A stretch of 64,000 nt of DNA, from assembly GCA_963748985.1 (NCBI GenBank), contig CAVVKQ010000013.1, positions 1 through 64,000 of the forward strand, in the 5' to 3' direction. A model generated the notes under the pieces. It was not told where the DNA came from. It saw nothing but the letters and a program-made list of their open reading frames with translations, and made no database searches. Numbering within the stretch: the first letter of the stretch is position 1; each line of letters opens with the position of its first letter. Of the stretch, positions 50,088 through 58,809 are shown piece after piece. Source of the stretch: RPQJ01 sp963748985. GTDB lineage: Bacteria > Pseudomonadota > Gammaproteobacteria > Steroidobacterales > Steroidobacteraceae. The position numbers and the translations under genes were made by a program.

Positions 50088-50188
50088 CTGGCTTCCGACT
50101 CGTTCGGAAGGCCGTGCGAGGCATGGACGCCGAGCCGGAGCCCCCATGGATGGGTTTACGGCGTCCTTGCGAACGAGTCGGAAGCCAG
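50088..50188. repeat. REP-like hairpin element, copy 1
   Basis: Perfect 19-bp inverted arms (50088-50106 and 50170-50188, ending in CGAACGAGTCGGAAGCCAG) flank a core containing CCCATGGATGGGTTTACG. The same core, with different arms, recurs at 57452-57570 and 57606-57712. It sits in the 269-nt gap between the convergent ETF-QO and SDR genes. The rest of that gap holds nothing I recognise. Confidence 0.85.
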
Positions 50189-50265
50189 TCGCGGCGGTGC
50201 GGGAAGCCGCAGCCGTCTGATTCCTCAGTCGACGACCGCTATGCGTTCGCTTGGCACTGCCACTA

Positions 50266-51033
50266 TCAGCGCGGCGCCATCCGGATCGCGCCGTCGAGAC
50301 GGATCGTCTCACCGTTCAGCATCGGGTTTTCGACGATCTGGCCCACCAGTTGCGCGTATTCCGCCGGCCAGCCGAGACGCGGCGGGAACGGCACCTGCTT
50401 GCCGAGGGAATCGCGCGCTTCTTCCGGCAAGGCCGCCAGCATCGGAGTCATGAAAAGACCCGGCGCGATCGTGACGACCCGAATGCCGGAGGACGCCAGT
50501 TCGCGCGCCATCGGCAGCGTCATGCCGACCACACCGCCTTTCGACGCGGCGTAAGCAACCTGGCCGATCTGGCCGTCGAACGCAGCGACTGATGCCGTCA
50601 TCACCAGGGCACCGCGTTCGCCTGCCGCATTCGGCGTGTTCTGCTGCATGGCCGCCGCTGCTTCCTTGCACAGCAGCAGCGTGCCGACCAGGTTGATCTC
50701 GATGACCTTGCGAAAGAAGTCACCCGGCATCGAGCCTTCCTTGCCGACCATGCGCTTCGGCCAGCCCACGCCCGCGCAACTCACGGCGAGGTTGAGCCCG
50801 CCCATTGCGGTGGTCGCCGCGGCCACGGCCGAGGCAACGGCGCTTTCCGCAGTCACGTCGACCTTGTGGAAGCTTGCGGCCGGACCGAGCCTGCGCACGG
50901 CCTCAACGCCGGCTTGATCGTTGACGTCGAACAGCGCGACCTTGCCACCCGCAGCAACCACGAGTTCAGCCACGGCCAGGCCGAGGCCCGAGGCGCCGCC
51001 ACTGACGATGGCACGCGTATCCTGGATCAGCAT
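50266..51033 (-). CDS. SDR dehydrogenase, 3-hydroxyacyl-CoA (HSD17B10-like) type
   Basis: The 255-residue SDR has the cofactor motif SGGASGLGLAVAE, Asp at the end of the second strand (ALFDVND, favouring NAD), SCAGVG, and YAASKGGVVGM as catalytic Tyr-x3-Lys. The insert MVGKEGSMPGDFFRKVIEINL and the ending PFPPRLGWPAEYAQLVGQI with NGETIRLDGAIRM match type II 3-hydroxyacyl-CoA dehydrogenases, which oxidise short and 2-methyl-branched 3-hydroxyacyl-CoAs. It is the last gene of the probable tetR-thiolase-SDR-SDR operon, 31 nt after the preceding SDR once that gene's frame is corrected. A role in butyryl-CoA or branched-chain oxidation is inferred from the IcmF context. Confidence 0.9.
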   Translation of the reverse strand: MLIQDTRAIVSGGASGLGLAVAELVVAAGGKVALFDVNDQAGVEAVRRLGPAASFHKVDVTAESAVASAVAAATTAMGGLNLAVSCAGVGWPKRMVGKEGSMPGDFFRKVIEINLVGTLLLCKEAAAAMQQNTPNAAGERGALVMTASVAAFDGQIGQVAYAASKGGVVGMTLPMARELASSGIRVVTIAPGLFMTPMLAALPEEARDSLGKQVPFPPRLGWPAEYAQLVGQIVENPMLNGETIRLDGAIRMAPR

Positions 51034-51064
51034 CGGTGCGGTCCTCCCGCGAAAAAGTCGAAGT

Positions 51065-51827
51065 CTACAGTCGCAGACCACCGTCGACGTCGATGCAGCG
51101 GCCGGTGAAGAAGTCGTTCTCGACGATGAAAGACCGCTGTCTGCGCAACTTCTTCCGCGAGACCCAGCCGCTTGAACGGCACGGGCGCGGTCATCTTCTC
51201 CAGCATCTCCGGCGGCATGCCGGAGAGGATGTCGGTCTTGATGAAGCCCGGAGCGATCGCACCGGTGCGGATGCCGAAGCGCGCGAGTTCCTTCGCCCAG
51301 GTGGTAGCCATCGCGGCGACGCCAGCCTTGGCGGCCGAGTAATTGCTCTGCCCAGCGTTGCCGGCGCGCGAGATGCTCGAAATGTTGATGATCACGCCAC
51401 CCTGGCCGAGCTTGATCATGCGTTCAGCGGCTTCGCGACCGCAGAGGAACACGCCGGTCAGGTTGACGTCGATGACGGCCTGCCACTGTGCAAGCGTCAT
51501 CTTGCTCACGACGGCACCGTCCTTGACCTTCACCAGCACGGCGTCCTTGATGATGCCGGCGTTGTTGACCAGCACGTCGAGCCGGCCATGTGCTGCGACC
51601 ACTTCGTCGAGCGTGCGGATCACTTCGTCTTCCTTCGCGACGTTCAGTGCGTGCCCGCTTACCTTGACGCCGCGGGCTTCGAACTCAGCGCGCGTCGCGT
51701 CGAGGTCTGCCTGGTTGAGATCGAGCAGTGCAAGCGTCGCGCCGCGTGCGGCGAATGCATGGGCGATGGCCTTGCCGATTCCGCGCGCGCCGCCCGTGAC
51801 GACCGCGACCTTGCCATTCAATTGCAT
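51065..51827 (-). pseudogene. FabG-like SDR dehydrogenase with a one-base frameshift near the C-terminus
   Basis: Most of the protein is a normal SDR: VAVVTGGARGIGKAIAHAF at the start, LVNNAGIIKDAVL, the catalytic YSAAKAGVAAM, and APGFIKTDILSGMPPEMLEKM. After AEEVAQTAVF the frame runs into Arg-rich sequence without similarity. Removing one base from the AAA run at 51129-51131 (TTT on the coding strand) gives IVENDFFTGRCIDVDGGLRL and a stop at 51067-51065, the standard SDR ending. The intact gene would encode 253 residues, probably an acetoacetyl-CoA reductase or 3-oxoacyl reductase. Left uncorrected, the frame runs on to 51027 into the next gene. The indel may be real or a homopolymer read error. 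Confidence 0.85.
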
Positions 51828-51851
51828 GAATGCCCCAGGAGAGAATTAAGG

Positions 51852-53030
51852 TCAGAGAAGTTCGATGGCGACGGCGCAGGCTTCACCGCCGCCGATGCAC
51901 TGCGAGGCGACGCCTCGACGCAGGCCGCGCTTGCGCAGCGCATAGAGCAGCGTGGTGATGATGCGGGAGCCCGTGGCGCCGACTGGGTGACCCATCGCAC
52001 ACGCGCCGCCATTTACGTTCACCTGGTCGTGCCGCAGGCCGAGGTCCTGCATCGCAGCCATCGCCACGCAGGCGAAGGCTTCGTTGATCTCGAACAGGTC
52101 GACGTCGGCGACCTTCCAGCCTGCGCGGTCAAGCGCCTTCTGTATCGAAGGGGCAGGCGCTGTGGTGAACCATTCGGGAGCCTGTGCGTGGCTCGCGTAC
52201 GAGACCAGGCGTGCAAGCGGCTTGAGACCGGCCGCCTTGGCCGCGGATTCGCTGGTGAGCACGATGGCGGCCGCGCCGTCGGAAATCGAAGACGAGGAGG
52301 CCGCCGTCACGGTGCCATCCTTGCCAAACGCGGGTTTCAGGGTCGGGATCTTGTCGATGTCGAGCTGGAAGGGCGTTTCGTCGGTCGCGACGACCTGCTC
52401 GCCCTTGCGCGACTTGATCGTCACGGGCGCGATCTCGGCAACGAAGTCGCCTTCCTTCGACGCACGCTGTGCGCGACGCACCGATTCCGCGGCGAACGCG
52501 TCCTGGTCAGCGCGCGAAAAACCGTACTTGGCGGCGGTGACGTCTGCAAAGCAACCCATGGCCTTGCCGTCCCAGGGGCTCTGCAGTCCGTCGTAGAACA
52601 TGTGGTCGTAGATCTCGGCGTGCCCCATGCGATAACCGGCACGCGCTTTCAGCATCAGGTACGGCGCGTTGGTCATCGATTCGAGGCCGCCCGCGAGGAT
52701 TGCGCGTGCGGAGCCGGCGCGGATCTGGTCTGCCGCGAGCATCACGGCCTTCATGCCCGAGCCGCACATCTTGTTGACCGTTGTGGCGGGAACACTCATC
52801 GCGATGCCGGCACCGACAGCCGCCTGCCGCGCGGGGGCCTGGCCAAGGCCGGCCGGCAGCACGCAGCCGAAGATCACTTCGTCGATCGAATCCGGCGGCA
52901 GGCCAGAGTCCGTGAGTGCGGCCGCTGCTGCGACCGAACCCAGATGCGTTGCCGACACGGGCGAGAAGATGCCCTGGAAGCCGCCGATCGGAGTCCGGCG
53001 GGCAGCAACGATGACGATGGATTCAGGCAT
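51852..53030 (-). CDS. Acetyl-CoA C-acyltransferase (thiolase)
   Basis: The 392-residue thiolase has SIVIVAARRTPIGGFQG, catalytic Cys89 in NKMCGSGMKA, GGLESMTNAPYL, the PEWFTTAPAPSIQKAL region typical of acetoacetyl-CoA thiolases, NVNGGACAMGHPVGATGSR and the second cysteine in SQCIGGGEACA. It should cleave acetoacetyl-CoA or short 3-oxoacyl-CoA to acetyl-CoA. The ending GGGEACAVAIELL is usual for the PhaA/AtoB branch. The gene lies 99 nt after tetR and 24 nt before the FabG-like SDR on the same strand. Together with IcmF it completes a route from isobutyryl-CoA to acetyl-CoA. Confidence 0.94.
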   Translation of the reverse strand: MPESIVIVAARRTPIGGFQGIFSPVSATHLGSVAAAAALTDSGLPPDSIDEVIFGCVLPAGLGQAPARQAAVGAGIAMSVPATTVNKMCGSGMKAVMLAADQIRAGSARAILAGGLESMTNAPYLMLKARAGYRMGHAEIYDHMFYDGLQSPWDGKAMGCFADVTAAKYGFSRADQDAFAAESVRRAQRASKEGDFVAEIAPVTIKSRKGEQVVATDETPFQLDIDKIPTLKPAFGKDGTVTAASSSSISDGAAAIVLTSESAAKAAGLKPLARLVSYASHAQAPEWFTTAPAPSIQKALDRAGWKVADVDLFEINEAFACVAMAAMQDLGLRHDQVNVNGGACAMGHPVGATGSRIITTLLYALRKRGLRRGVASQCIGGGEACAVAIELL

Positions 53031-53129
53031 GGGGGACGTCCTCGAGAAATCGGGAGCCGCGAAACAAGTTCGTTGCAGTGTACGCCGCGGTCTTTTTGCA
53101 GCGCAAGATAAACGCCCGAACGGGTCTGG

Positions 53130-53843
53130 TCAGGCTTTGCCAGCGACTCGAGTGCGCCGCACGCGAGCCGGCGCCTTGACGGGGTTGCCGGCACTGGTCC
53201 CGCGCGGCGCGAGGCCGTGCTCCAGGAACTGCACGAACGCGTCGGCGACTTCATCCGACGTGAGCGTGCGGCCGGCGCGATACCAGTGCGCAATCCAGTT
53301 GAGCGCGCCTGCGATCGCAAACGCGGCGAGCTTCGGGTCGGTCACGGCGATCGAACCGTCGTTGATGCCGGACTGCAGCAGACGCCGGATGCCGCGGTCG
53401 ATTTCGGACTTGAGCGAGCGCACCTGCGCGCCCAGTTCGGGGCCGAGGTCCTGGTGTTCCGCGCGCACCATGCACCAGCCGTACTCGGACGCGATCGCGA
53501 CGGCGTAATCGTGGATGACTTCGCGCAAACGATCGCGTCCACTCCCCGGAGTCTGCTCCGCCTGGCGCAGCGCTGCGCGGATCGGTTCGAGGCCGGCCAG
53601 GAAACACTCGAACAGGAGTTGCTCCTTGTTCGCGACGTAGTAGTAGATCGTGGGCTTGGTGACGCCCAATGCAGCCGCAATGTCGTCCAGCGACGTGTTG
53701 TGGTACCCGCGCTCGTCGAACGCCCGTGCTGCCGTGCGGATCACCGCGTCGCGTTTGGTGCCGTGGTCCTGACGGCGCCGCCGGCCGCGCCAGGCGGCGG
53801 CCGGGTCAGCGGTGGTCGGGTTCGCTGGAGTACTGTCGGGCAT
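53130..53843 (-). CDS. TetR family transcriptional regulator
   Basis: The 237-residue protein has a basic N-terminal arm, then the TetR helix-turn-helix (RDAVIRTAARAFDERGYHNTSLDDIAAALGVTKPTIYYYVANKEQLL in three helices, about residues 31-77). A C-terminal ligand domain follows (TetR_C_33-like: WIAHWYRAGRTLTSDEVADAFVQFLEHGL). The N-terminal extension of some 27 residues and the basic C-terminal tail are dispensable-looking. It is divergent from icmF across a 99-nt gap holding two palindromes, so it probably represses both icmF and its own operon and responds to an acyl-CoA. The ligand is inference. Confidence 0.92.
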   Translation of the reverse strand: MPDSTPANPTTADPAAAWRGRRRRQDHGTKRDAVIRTAARAFDERGYHNTSLDDIAAALGVTKPTIYYYVANKEQLLFECFLAGLEPIRAALRQAEQTPGSGRDRLREVIHDYAVAIASEYGWCMVRAEHQDLGPELGAQVRSLKSEIDRGIRRLLQSGINDGSIAVTDPKLAAFAIAGALNWIAHWYRAGRTLTSDEVADAFVQFLEHGLAPRGTSAGNPVKAPARVRRTRVAGKA

Positions 53844-53879
53844 GACGGAATCGGTTGACTGGGGATAAGGTCGTAATCA

Positions 53880-53909
53880 TACTCCGCAGTAAGATTCTAC
53901 TCAACAGTA
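53880..53909. promoter_or_regulatory. Two tandem TACT-N4-AGTA palindromes, probable TetR operators
   Basis: TACTCCGCAGTA (53880-53891) and TACTCAACAGTA (53898-53909) share palindromic ends TACT/AGTA with 4-nt centres, and their centres are 18 bp apart. They lie midway in the tetR-icmF divergent gap, 36 nt from tetR and 33 nt from icmF. This is a usual arrangement for two TetR dimers repressing divergent promoters. The only AT-rich DNA in the gap overlaps them. Confidence 0.75.
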
Positions 53910-53942
53910 ACTTCTGGCCGGGTACGCCCGGCGGCTGGAGCA

Positions 53943-56900
53943 ATGCAGATGTCCGCATCCTCGACTGTCCGCCGTGAAGGTGACTCGCAACAGGCGGCCG
54001 GAGCGACGGCCGAGGCTGCTCCGCTGCGGTTCGTGAGCGCAGCTTCGCTCTTCGACGGTCACGACGCCGCAATCAACATCATCCGGCGGTTGCTGCAGGC
54101 CCACGGCGCCGAAGTCGTGCACCTGGGGCACAACCGCAGCGTCGCCGACATCGTGCGTGCGGCCCTGCAGGAAGACGCGGACGGCATCGCGTGCAGTTCC
54201 TACCAGGGCGGCCACGTCGAGTATTTCAAGTACATGGTCGACATGTTGAAGGATCTCGGTGCGCCGCACGTCCGCATCATCGTGGGCGGCGGCGGCACGA
54301 TCGCGCCGCACGAAATCGAGGAACTCGAAGCCTACGGCGTCGAGCGCATCTACACGCCCGAGGACGGCCGCAGGCTCGGCCTCGACGGCATGATCGACGA
54401 CGTGTTCGCGCGCGTGCGCAAGGCAGCGCGTCCGGGCTTCGAGTTCGGGCCGGTCGGGCCGCGCGACCACCAGCAGATCGCACGCACGATCTCCGCGCTC
54501 GAGCGCGGGGAGGCCGATGCGCCGTTCAGTGAAACCCTGCGCCGCGCCGTTTCGCGCAGCGCGAAGCGGACGCCAGTGGTGGGCATCACCGGCACCGGCG
54601 GTGCGGGCAAGTCGTCGCTGACCGACGAGCTGCTGCTGCGATTCGTGCGGCAGTTCCCTGATCGCAACATCGCCGTCGTCGCCATGGACCCGACGCGTCG
54701 CCGCAGTGGCGGCGCTTTGCTCGGCGACCGCATCCGCATGAACTCGCTCGCGGCCGAACAGGTGTTCATGCGCTCGCTCGCGACGCGGCGGCAGAACCTC
54801 GCAACCAGCGCAGTGCTGGCCGATGTCCTCCACCTGCTGCGGTACGCGAATTTCGACCTCGTTGTGGTCGAAACCGCCGGCATCGGCCAGAGCGACTCCG
54901 AGATCGTCGACCTGGTCGACGTGCCGCTGTACGTGATGACGAGTGAATACGGCGCGGCGAGCCAGCTCGAGAAGATCGACATGCTCGATTTCGCCGACCT
55001 GGTCGCGCTCAACAAGTTCGAGAAGCGTGGCGCCGAAGACGCGCTGCGCGACGTGCGCAAGCAGTGGCGCCGCAACCGCGTCGAGTTCAAGCGGCCCGAC
55101 GACCAGGTGCCGGTGTTCCCGACCATTGCGAGCCGCTTCAACGATCCGGGCGTCAACCGCCTCTTTGCCGCACTCTGCGCACGGCTCGATGAAAAGGCAG
55201 GCGGCGACCGGCGCTGGACCGTCACGGACCCGGGCCCGACCGAGTTGATCGCACGGCATGCGCTGGTGCCGGCTACGCGTTCTCGTTACCTGGCCGAGAT
55301 TGCGACCAATGGCCGTCGCGCGCACGAGGCAGTCGAGCACCGTTCACTCGCCGCGAGCCGCGCACAGAGCCTGCACGAGGCCTTGCGCACTTTGGGCGAC
55401 ACGTCCGTACCCGAACCGCTGGAGCGCTACGGCGCCACGGCGCTGGCAGACGGTGGCACCGATTCCGCGCTGCTGCGACTGCGGGCAGCCTACAACGATG
55501 CGCTCGAGGCGGTCGGCACCGATGGCCTCGCGCTGCTGCGGCAGTGGCCGACGATGGCGAAGTCGGCCACCGACGACCAGTTCACGTACACGGTCCGCGG
55601 CAAGGAAATCCGCGGCGACAACTATGTGCCGACGTTGAGCCACAACCGCGTGCCCAAGCTCGCGGTGCCCCGCTTCCGTGACTGGGGCGAACAGCTGACG
55701 TTCCTGATGAAGGAAAACCTGCCTGGTCAGTTTCCCTTTACCGCAGGCGTCTATCCGTATCGCCGCGAGGAAGAGGACCCGACCCGCATGTTCGCGGGCG
55801 AGGGTGGACCCGAGCGTACGAATCGGCGATTTCACTACGTCGCGGGCGGGCATGGCGCCGCGCGCCTCTCGACGGCCTTCGATTCGACGACGCTGTACGG
55901 CGAGGATCCGGACGAGCGACCGGACATCTACGGCCGCATCGGCAACTCCGGCGTGTCGATCGCGACGCTCGACGACATGAAGAAGCTCTACTCGGGTTTC
56001 GATCTCTGCGCCCCGACGACGTCCGTCTCGATGACGATCAACGGTCCGGCGCCGATGATCCTCGCGATGTTCATGAACACCGCGATCGACCAGCGCGTCG
56101 AGAAGCACCTGCGGGCCACGGGCCAGTGGGAGACGGCGGAGAAGAAGATCGCCGCCCTGTTCAAGGTCCGGCCGCGGCCGGTCTACAAGGGCGAACTGCC
56201 GCCGAATCATGACGGCTCGGGCCTCGGCCTGCTCGGCGTCACGGGCGATCAGTTGCTCGATGCCGGTACGTACCAGAAGATCCGCAAGGAGACGTTGTCG
56301 CTCGTGCGCGGCACGGTGCAGGCGGACATCCTCAAGGAAGACCAGGCGCAGAACACCTGCATCTTTTCGACCGAGTTCGCGCTGCGCATGATGGGGGACG
56401 TGCAGCAGTTCTTCATTGACAACGACGTCCGCAATTTCTATTCGGTGTCGATCTCGGGTTATCACATCGCCGAAGCGGGCGCGAATCCGGTATCGCAGCT
56501 CGCGTTCACGCTCGCGAACGGTTTCACGATCGCCGAGTACTACCTTGCGCGCGGCATGAAGATCGACGACTTCGCGCCGAACCTGTCGTTCTTCTTCTCG
56601 AACGGCATGGATCCAGAGTACGCGGTGATCGGTCGCGTGGCTCGCCGCATCTGGGCGCGTGCGATGCGGGACCTTTATCGCGCGGGTCCGCGCTCGCAGA
56701 TGCTGAAGTACCACATCCAGACGTCGGGCCGCAGCCTGCATGCGCAGGAGATCCAGTTCAACGACGTGCGCACGACGCTGCAGGCGCTCTACGCGTTGTT
56801 CGACAACTGCAACAGCCTGCACACCAATGCGTACGACGAAGCGATCACGACGCCGACGGAGGAGTCGGTACGCCGTGCGGTGGCGATCCAGTTGATCATC

Positions 56901-57410
56901 GGCAAGGAGCTCGGCCTCAACAAGACGCAGAACCCGTGGCAGGGGTCGTTTGCGATCGACCAGCTGACGGACCTGGTGGAGGAGGCCGTGTATCGCGAGT
57001 TCGACCGGATCTCGGAGCGCGGTGGCGTGCTCGGCGCGATGGAGACCATGTACCAGCGCGGCAAGATCCAGGAAGAGTCGCTGTATTACGAAACGCTGAA
57101 GCATGACGGCACGCTGCCGATCATCGGCGTCAACACGTACCTCGCGAAGGAAAGTTCGGGCGACGAGAACCGCAACGCCGAGCTGATCCGCTCGACCGAG
57201 GACGAGAAGCAGGACCAGGTCGCTGCGGTTCGCGCTTTTCTCGCTCGCAACGCGGAGCAGCGTCCGGCCGCGCTCGCACGGCTGCAGCAACAGGCGGCCA
57301 CGGGTGGGAACGTGTTCGCCGAGTTGATGGAGGCAGTGAAGGTTGCGTCGCTCGGTTCGATCTCCAACGCGCTGTACCAGGTCGGCGGGCAGTACCGGCG
57401 CAGCATGTAA
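53943..57410 (+). CDS. icmF: Fused isobutyryl-CoA mutase IcmF
   Basis: The 1155-residue chain has the IcmF order: a B12-binding domain (residues 28-160, base-off ligand His40 in LFDGHDAAINI), a MeaB-like G-protein chaperone (Walker A GTGGAGKS at 217-224, then MDPTRRRSGGALLGDRIRM and VETAGIGQSD), a linker, and the mutase TIM barrel (about 540-1155). RMFAGEGGPERTN (Phe617) and QAQNTCIFSTEF (Gln803) carry the Phe and Gln that mark isobutyryl/butyryl specificity rather than methylmalonyl-CoA (Tyr, Arg); SGYHIAEAGAN holds the catalytic His. It exceeds the usual 1080-1100 residues. The ATG at 53949 is better spaced from GGAG than 53943. It interconverts isobutyryl- and butyryl-CoA using adenosylcobalamin. 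Confidence 0.95.
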   Translation: MQMSASSTVRREGDSQQAAGATAEAAPLRFVSAASLFDGHDAAINIIRRLLQAHGAEVVHLGHNRSVADIVRAALQEDADGIACSSYQGGHVEYFKYMVDMLKDLGAPHVRIIVGGGGTIAPHEIEELEAYGVERIYTPEDGRRLGLDGMIDDVFARVRKAARPGFEFGPVGPRDHQQIARTISALERGEADAPFSETLRRAVSRSAKRTPVVGITGTGGAGKSSLTDELLLRFVRQFPDRNIAVVAMDPTRRRSGGALLGDRIRMNSLAAEQVFMRSLATRRQNLATSAVLADVLHLLRYANFDLVVVETAGIGQSDSEIVDLVDVPLYVMTSEYGAASQLEKIDMLDFADLVALNKFEKRGAEDALRDVRKQWRRNRVEFKRPDDQVPVFPTIASRFNDPGVNRLFAALCARLDEKAGGDRRWTVTDPGPTELIARHALVPATRSRYLAEIATNGRRAHEAVEHRSLAASRAQSLHEALRTLGDTSVPEPLERYGATALADGGTDSALLRLRAAYNDALEAVGTDGLALLRQWPTMAKSATDDQFTYTVRGKEIRGDNYVPTLSHNRVPKLAVPRFRDWGEQLTFLMKENLPGQFPFTAGVYPYRREEEDPTRMFAGEGGPERTNRRFHYVAGGHGAARLSTAFDSTTLYGEDPDERPDIYGRIGNSGVSIATLDDMKKLYSGFDLCAPTTSVSMTINGPAPMILAMFMNTAIDQRVEKHLRATGQWETAEKKIAALFKVRPRPVYKGELPPNHDGSGLGLLGVTGDQLLDAGTYQKIRKETLSLVRGTVQADILKEDQAQNTCIFSTEFALRMMGDVQQFFIDNDVRNFYSVSISGYHIAEAGANPVSQLAFTLANGFTIAEYYLARGMKIDDFAPNLSFFFSNGMDPEYAVIGRVARRIWARAMRDLYRAGPRSQMLKYHIQTSGRSLHAQEIQFNDVRTTLQALYALFDNCNSLHTNAYDEAITTPTEESVRRAVAIQLIIGKELGLNKTQNPWQGSFAIDQLTDLVEEAVYREFDRISERGGVLGAMETMYQRGKIQEESLYYETLKHDGTLPIIGVNTYLAKESSGDENRNAELIRSTEDEKQDQVAAVRAFLARNAEQRPAALARLQQQAATGGNVFAELMEAVKVASLGSISNALYQVGGQYRRSM

Positions 57411-57451
57411 GCGCGGGGCGCGTTGGTCGACGTTATTTAGGCGGCATTGAT

Positions 57452-57570
57452 CGGAGCCTCGGGGTCCGGATTCGTTCCGCGGGACGCCGTAAACCCGTCC
57501 ATGGGGGCTCCGGCCGCGCCGTCCATGGCGCGGACGGCCCGCGCAACGAATCACGGACCCCGAGGCTCCG
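57452..57570. repeat. REP-like hairpin element, copy 2
   Basis: This lies in the 360-nt gap 57411-57770, which contains no gene. Inverted arms CGGAGCCTCGGGGTCCG (57452-57468) and its exact complement (57554-57570) extend inward with one extra base. The core near 57488-57505 is the reverse complement of CCCATGGACGGGTTTACG, one base different from copies 1 and 3 and in the opposite orientation. Confidence 0.8.
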
Positions 57571-57605
57571 AGCCGCGCGCCATGCGCGCGGCCAAGCGCG
57601 CCCGC

Positions 57606-57712
57606 GCTTCCTTCCTTTGGGTTCCGGGGCCGGGCCGTCCGCGACATGGACGTCGCGGCGGAGCCCCATGGATGGGTTTACGCGTCCCGGCCCGGAACCC
57701 GAAGGAAGGAAG
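57606..57712. repeat. REP-like hairpin element, copy 3
   Basis: The arms at 57606-57634 and about 57685-57712 are inverted copies (GCTTCCTTCCTTTGGGTTCC against GGAACCCGAAGGAAGGAAGC, one mismatch, then one extra base further in). The core CCCATGGATGGGTTTACG is at about 57665-57682. It follows copy 2 after 35 nt in opposite orientation, and the pair separates icmF from the convergent acyltransferase gene. The remaining bases up to 57770 show nothing else. Confidence 0.8.
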
Positions 57713-57770
57713 CCGCGGGCGCAAACATGCTTCGCACCTCGCCATGCGCGATGCCAGGGTCCGGGGTCGA

Positions 57771-58613
57771 TTAGCGCGCGCGAGTCGGGGCGTGCGCCAG
57801 CACCGCGAGGTCCGGCTCCCCGAGCCGGACGAGCATCGCGTCGCGCGCTGCGTCCCGCAGTTCGTCGGGCTCGCGACCAGCGCCATCGATCGACGGCATT
57901 ATCTCGACGCGGATCGTGCCCGGCATCGGCACGATCGCGCCATTCGGCATCGAGCGACGCGTGCCAAGTATGACGGCCGGTACCAGCGGTACGCCGCCGC
58001 GAGCCGCAGCCACGAACGCGCCGATGTGAAACCGCTTGAGCCCGACCGCCGAGTCGAACGTGCCCTCGGGGAAGAACACGAGTGAGTGACCTTGCTCGGC
58101 GCGCTTCATCACCCGCCGCGCGCCACGCTGCCGGCCGCCGGCGGAGTGACGATCCACGAATTCCGATCCGATCCGCCGCAACAGGAATCCCATGACCGGC
58201 ATGTCGGTCGCTTCGCGCTTGATCACGAAACTGAATCGTGGCGGCAGGGCCGCCGCCATCACGACGCCGTCGAGGTAGCTCGAGTGATTCGCCACCAGCA
58301 CGCACGAGCCCTGTGGCAGATGCTGGAGGCCGTCCAACCGCAGTCGCAGGCCGGCGAGAGCGAGCCAGATTCGCGCGAGTCCCCGCGTGGACGAACGGCG
58401 CCAGTGCAGCGACGGCAACAGCAAAGCGAGCAGCGCGGCCAATGACGTCACCAGCAACAGCAGCGACAATGAGTAAGCGCCGAAGACGAAGCGGAACAGC
58501 CAGCCCAGCACGCCGCCCGATCTCGGTGCGGCAAAACCGCTCACAGCGTCGGCAGTCGTGAGCACCGAGGTGCCGGCGGTCTTTTCGTCAGGGGCAGTGG
58601 ATTTCGTGCGCAA
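57771..58613 (-). CDS. plsC: 1-acyl-sn-glycerol-3-phosphate acyltransferase (PlsC family)
   Basis: The product of up to 280 residues has an N-terminal hydrophobic segment (about residues 48-70, SLSLLLLVTSLAALLALLL) and the acyltransferase motifs NHSSYLD (NHx4D), KREATDMPVMGFLLRRIGSEFVDR, FFPEGTF and the later VPLVPAVILGTR. It acylates lysophosphatidate or a related lysolipid at the inner membrane. The start is uncertain: the TTG at 58613 has no clear ribosome site, and GTG at 58565 is an alternative that keeps all motifs. It is convergent with icmF across the repeats and divergent from xerD. Confidence 0.87.
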   Translation of the reverse strand: MRTKSTAPDEKTAGTSVLTTADAVSGFAAPRSGGVLGWLFRFVFGAYSLSLLLLVTSLAALLALLLPSLHWRRSSTRGLARIWLALAGLRLRLDGLQHLPQGSCVLVANHSSYLDGVVMAAALPPRFSFVIKREATDMPVMGFLLRRIGSEFVDRHSAGGRQRGARRVMKRAEQGHSLVFFPEGTFDSAVGLKRFHIGAFVAAARGGVPLVPAVILGTRRSMPNGAIVPMPGTIRVEIMPSIDGAGREPDELRDAARDAMLVRLGEPDLAVLAHAPTRAR

Positions 58614-58809
58614 GCTCGCGGCAATCCTGGCGGCGATGGGGGAGACTCGTGGGCGGTGGACCCGACCGGGCCGCCAGTCTGACGGGACCCCGGCATTCTG
58701 TGAATCAGTTCCAGTTATGTTAATGGCACCCCTTGAATTGTGAGAGGGGTCACGACGGGCGGCAGAAGGCGGCTCGCATACTGCGTGCTACGTAAAGCCG
58801 CGAGGTTCC

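Noticed and set aside
53115..53124. CCCGAACGGG as a terminator after tetR's neighbour gap
   Set aside because: The stem is only 4 bp with a 2-nt loop and lacks a T-run.
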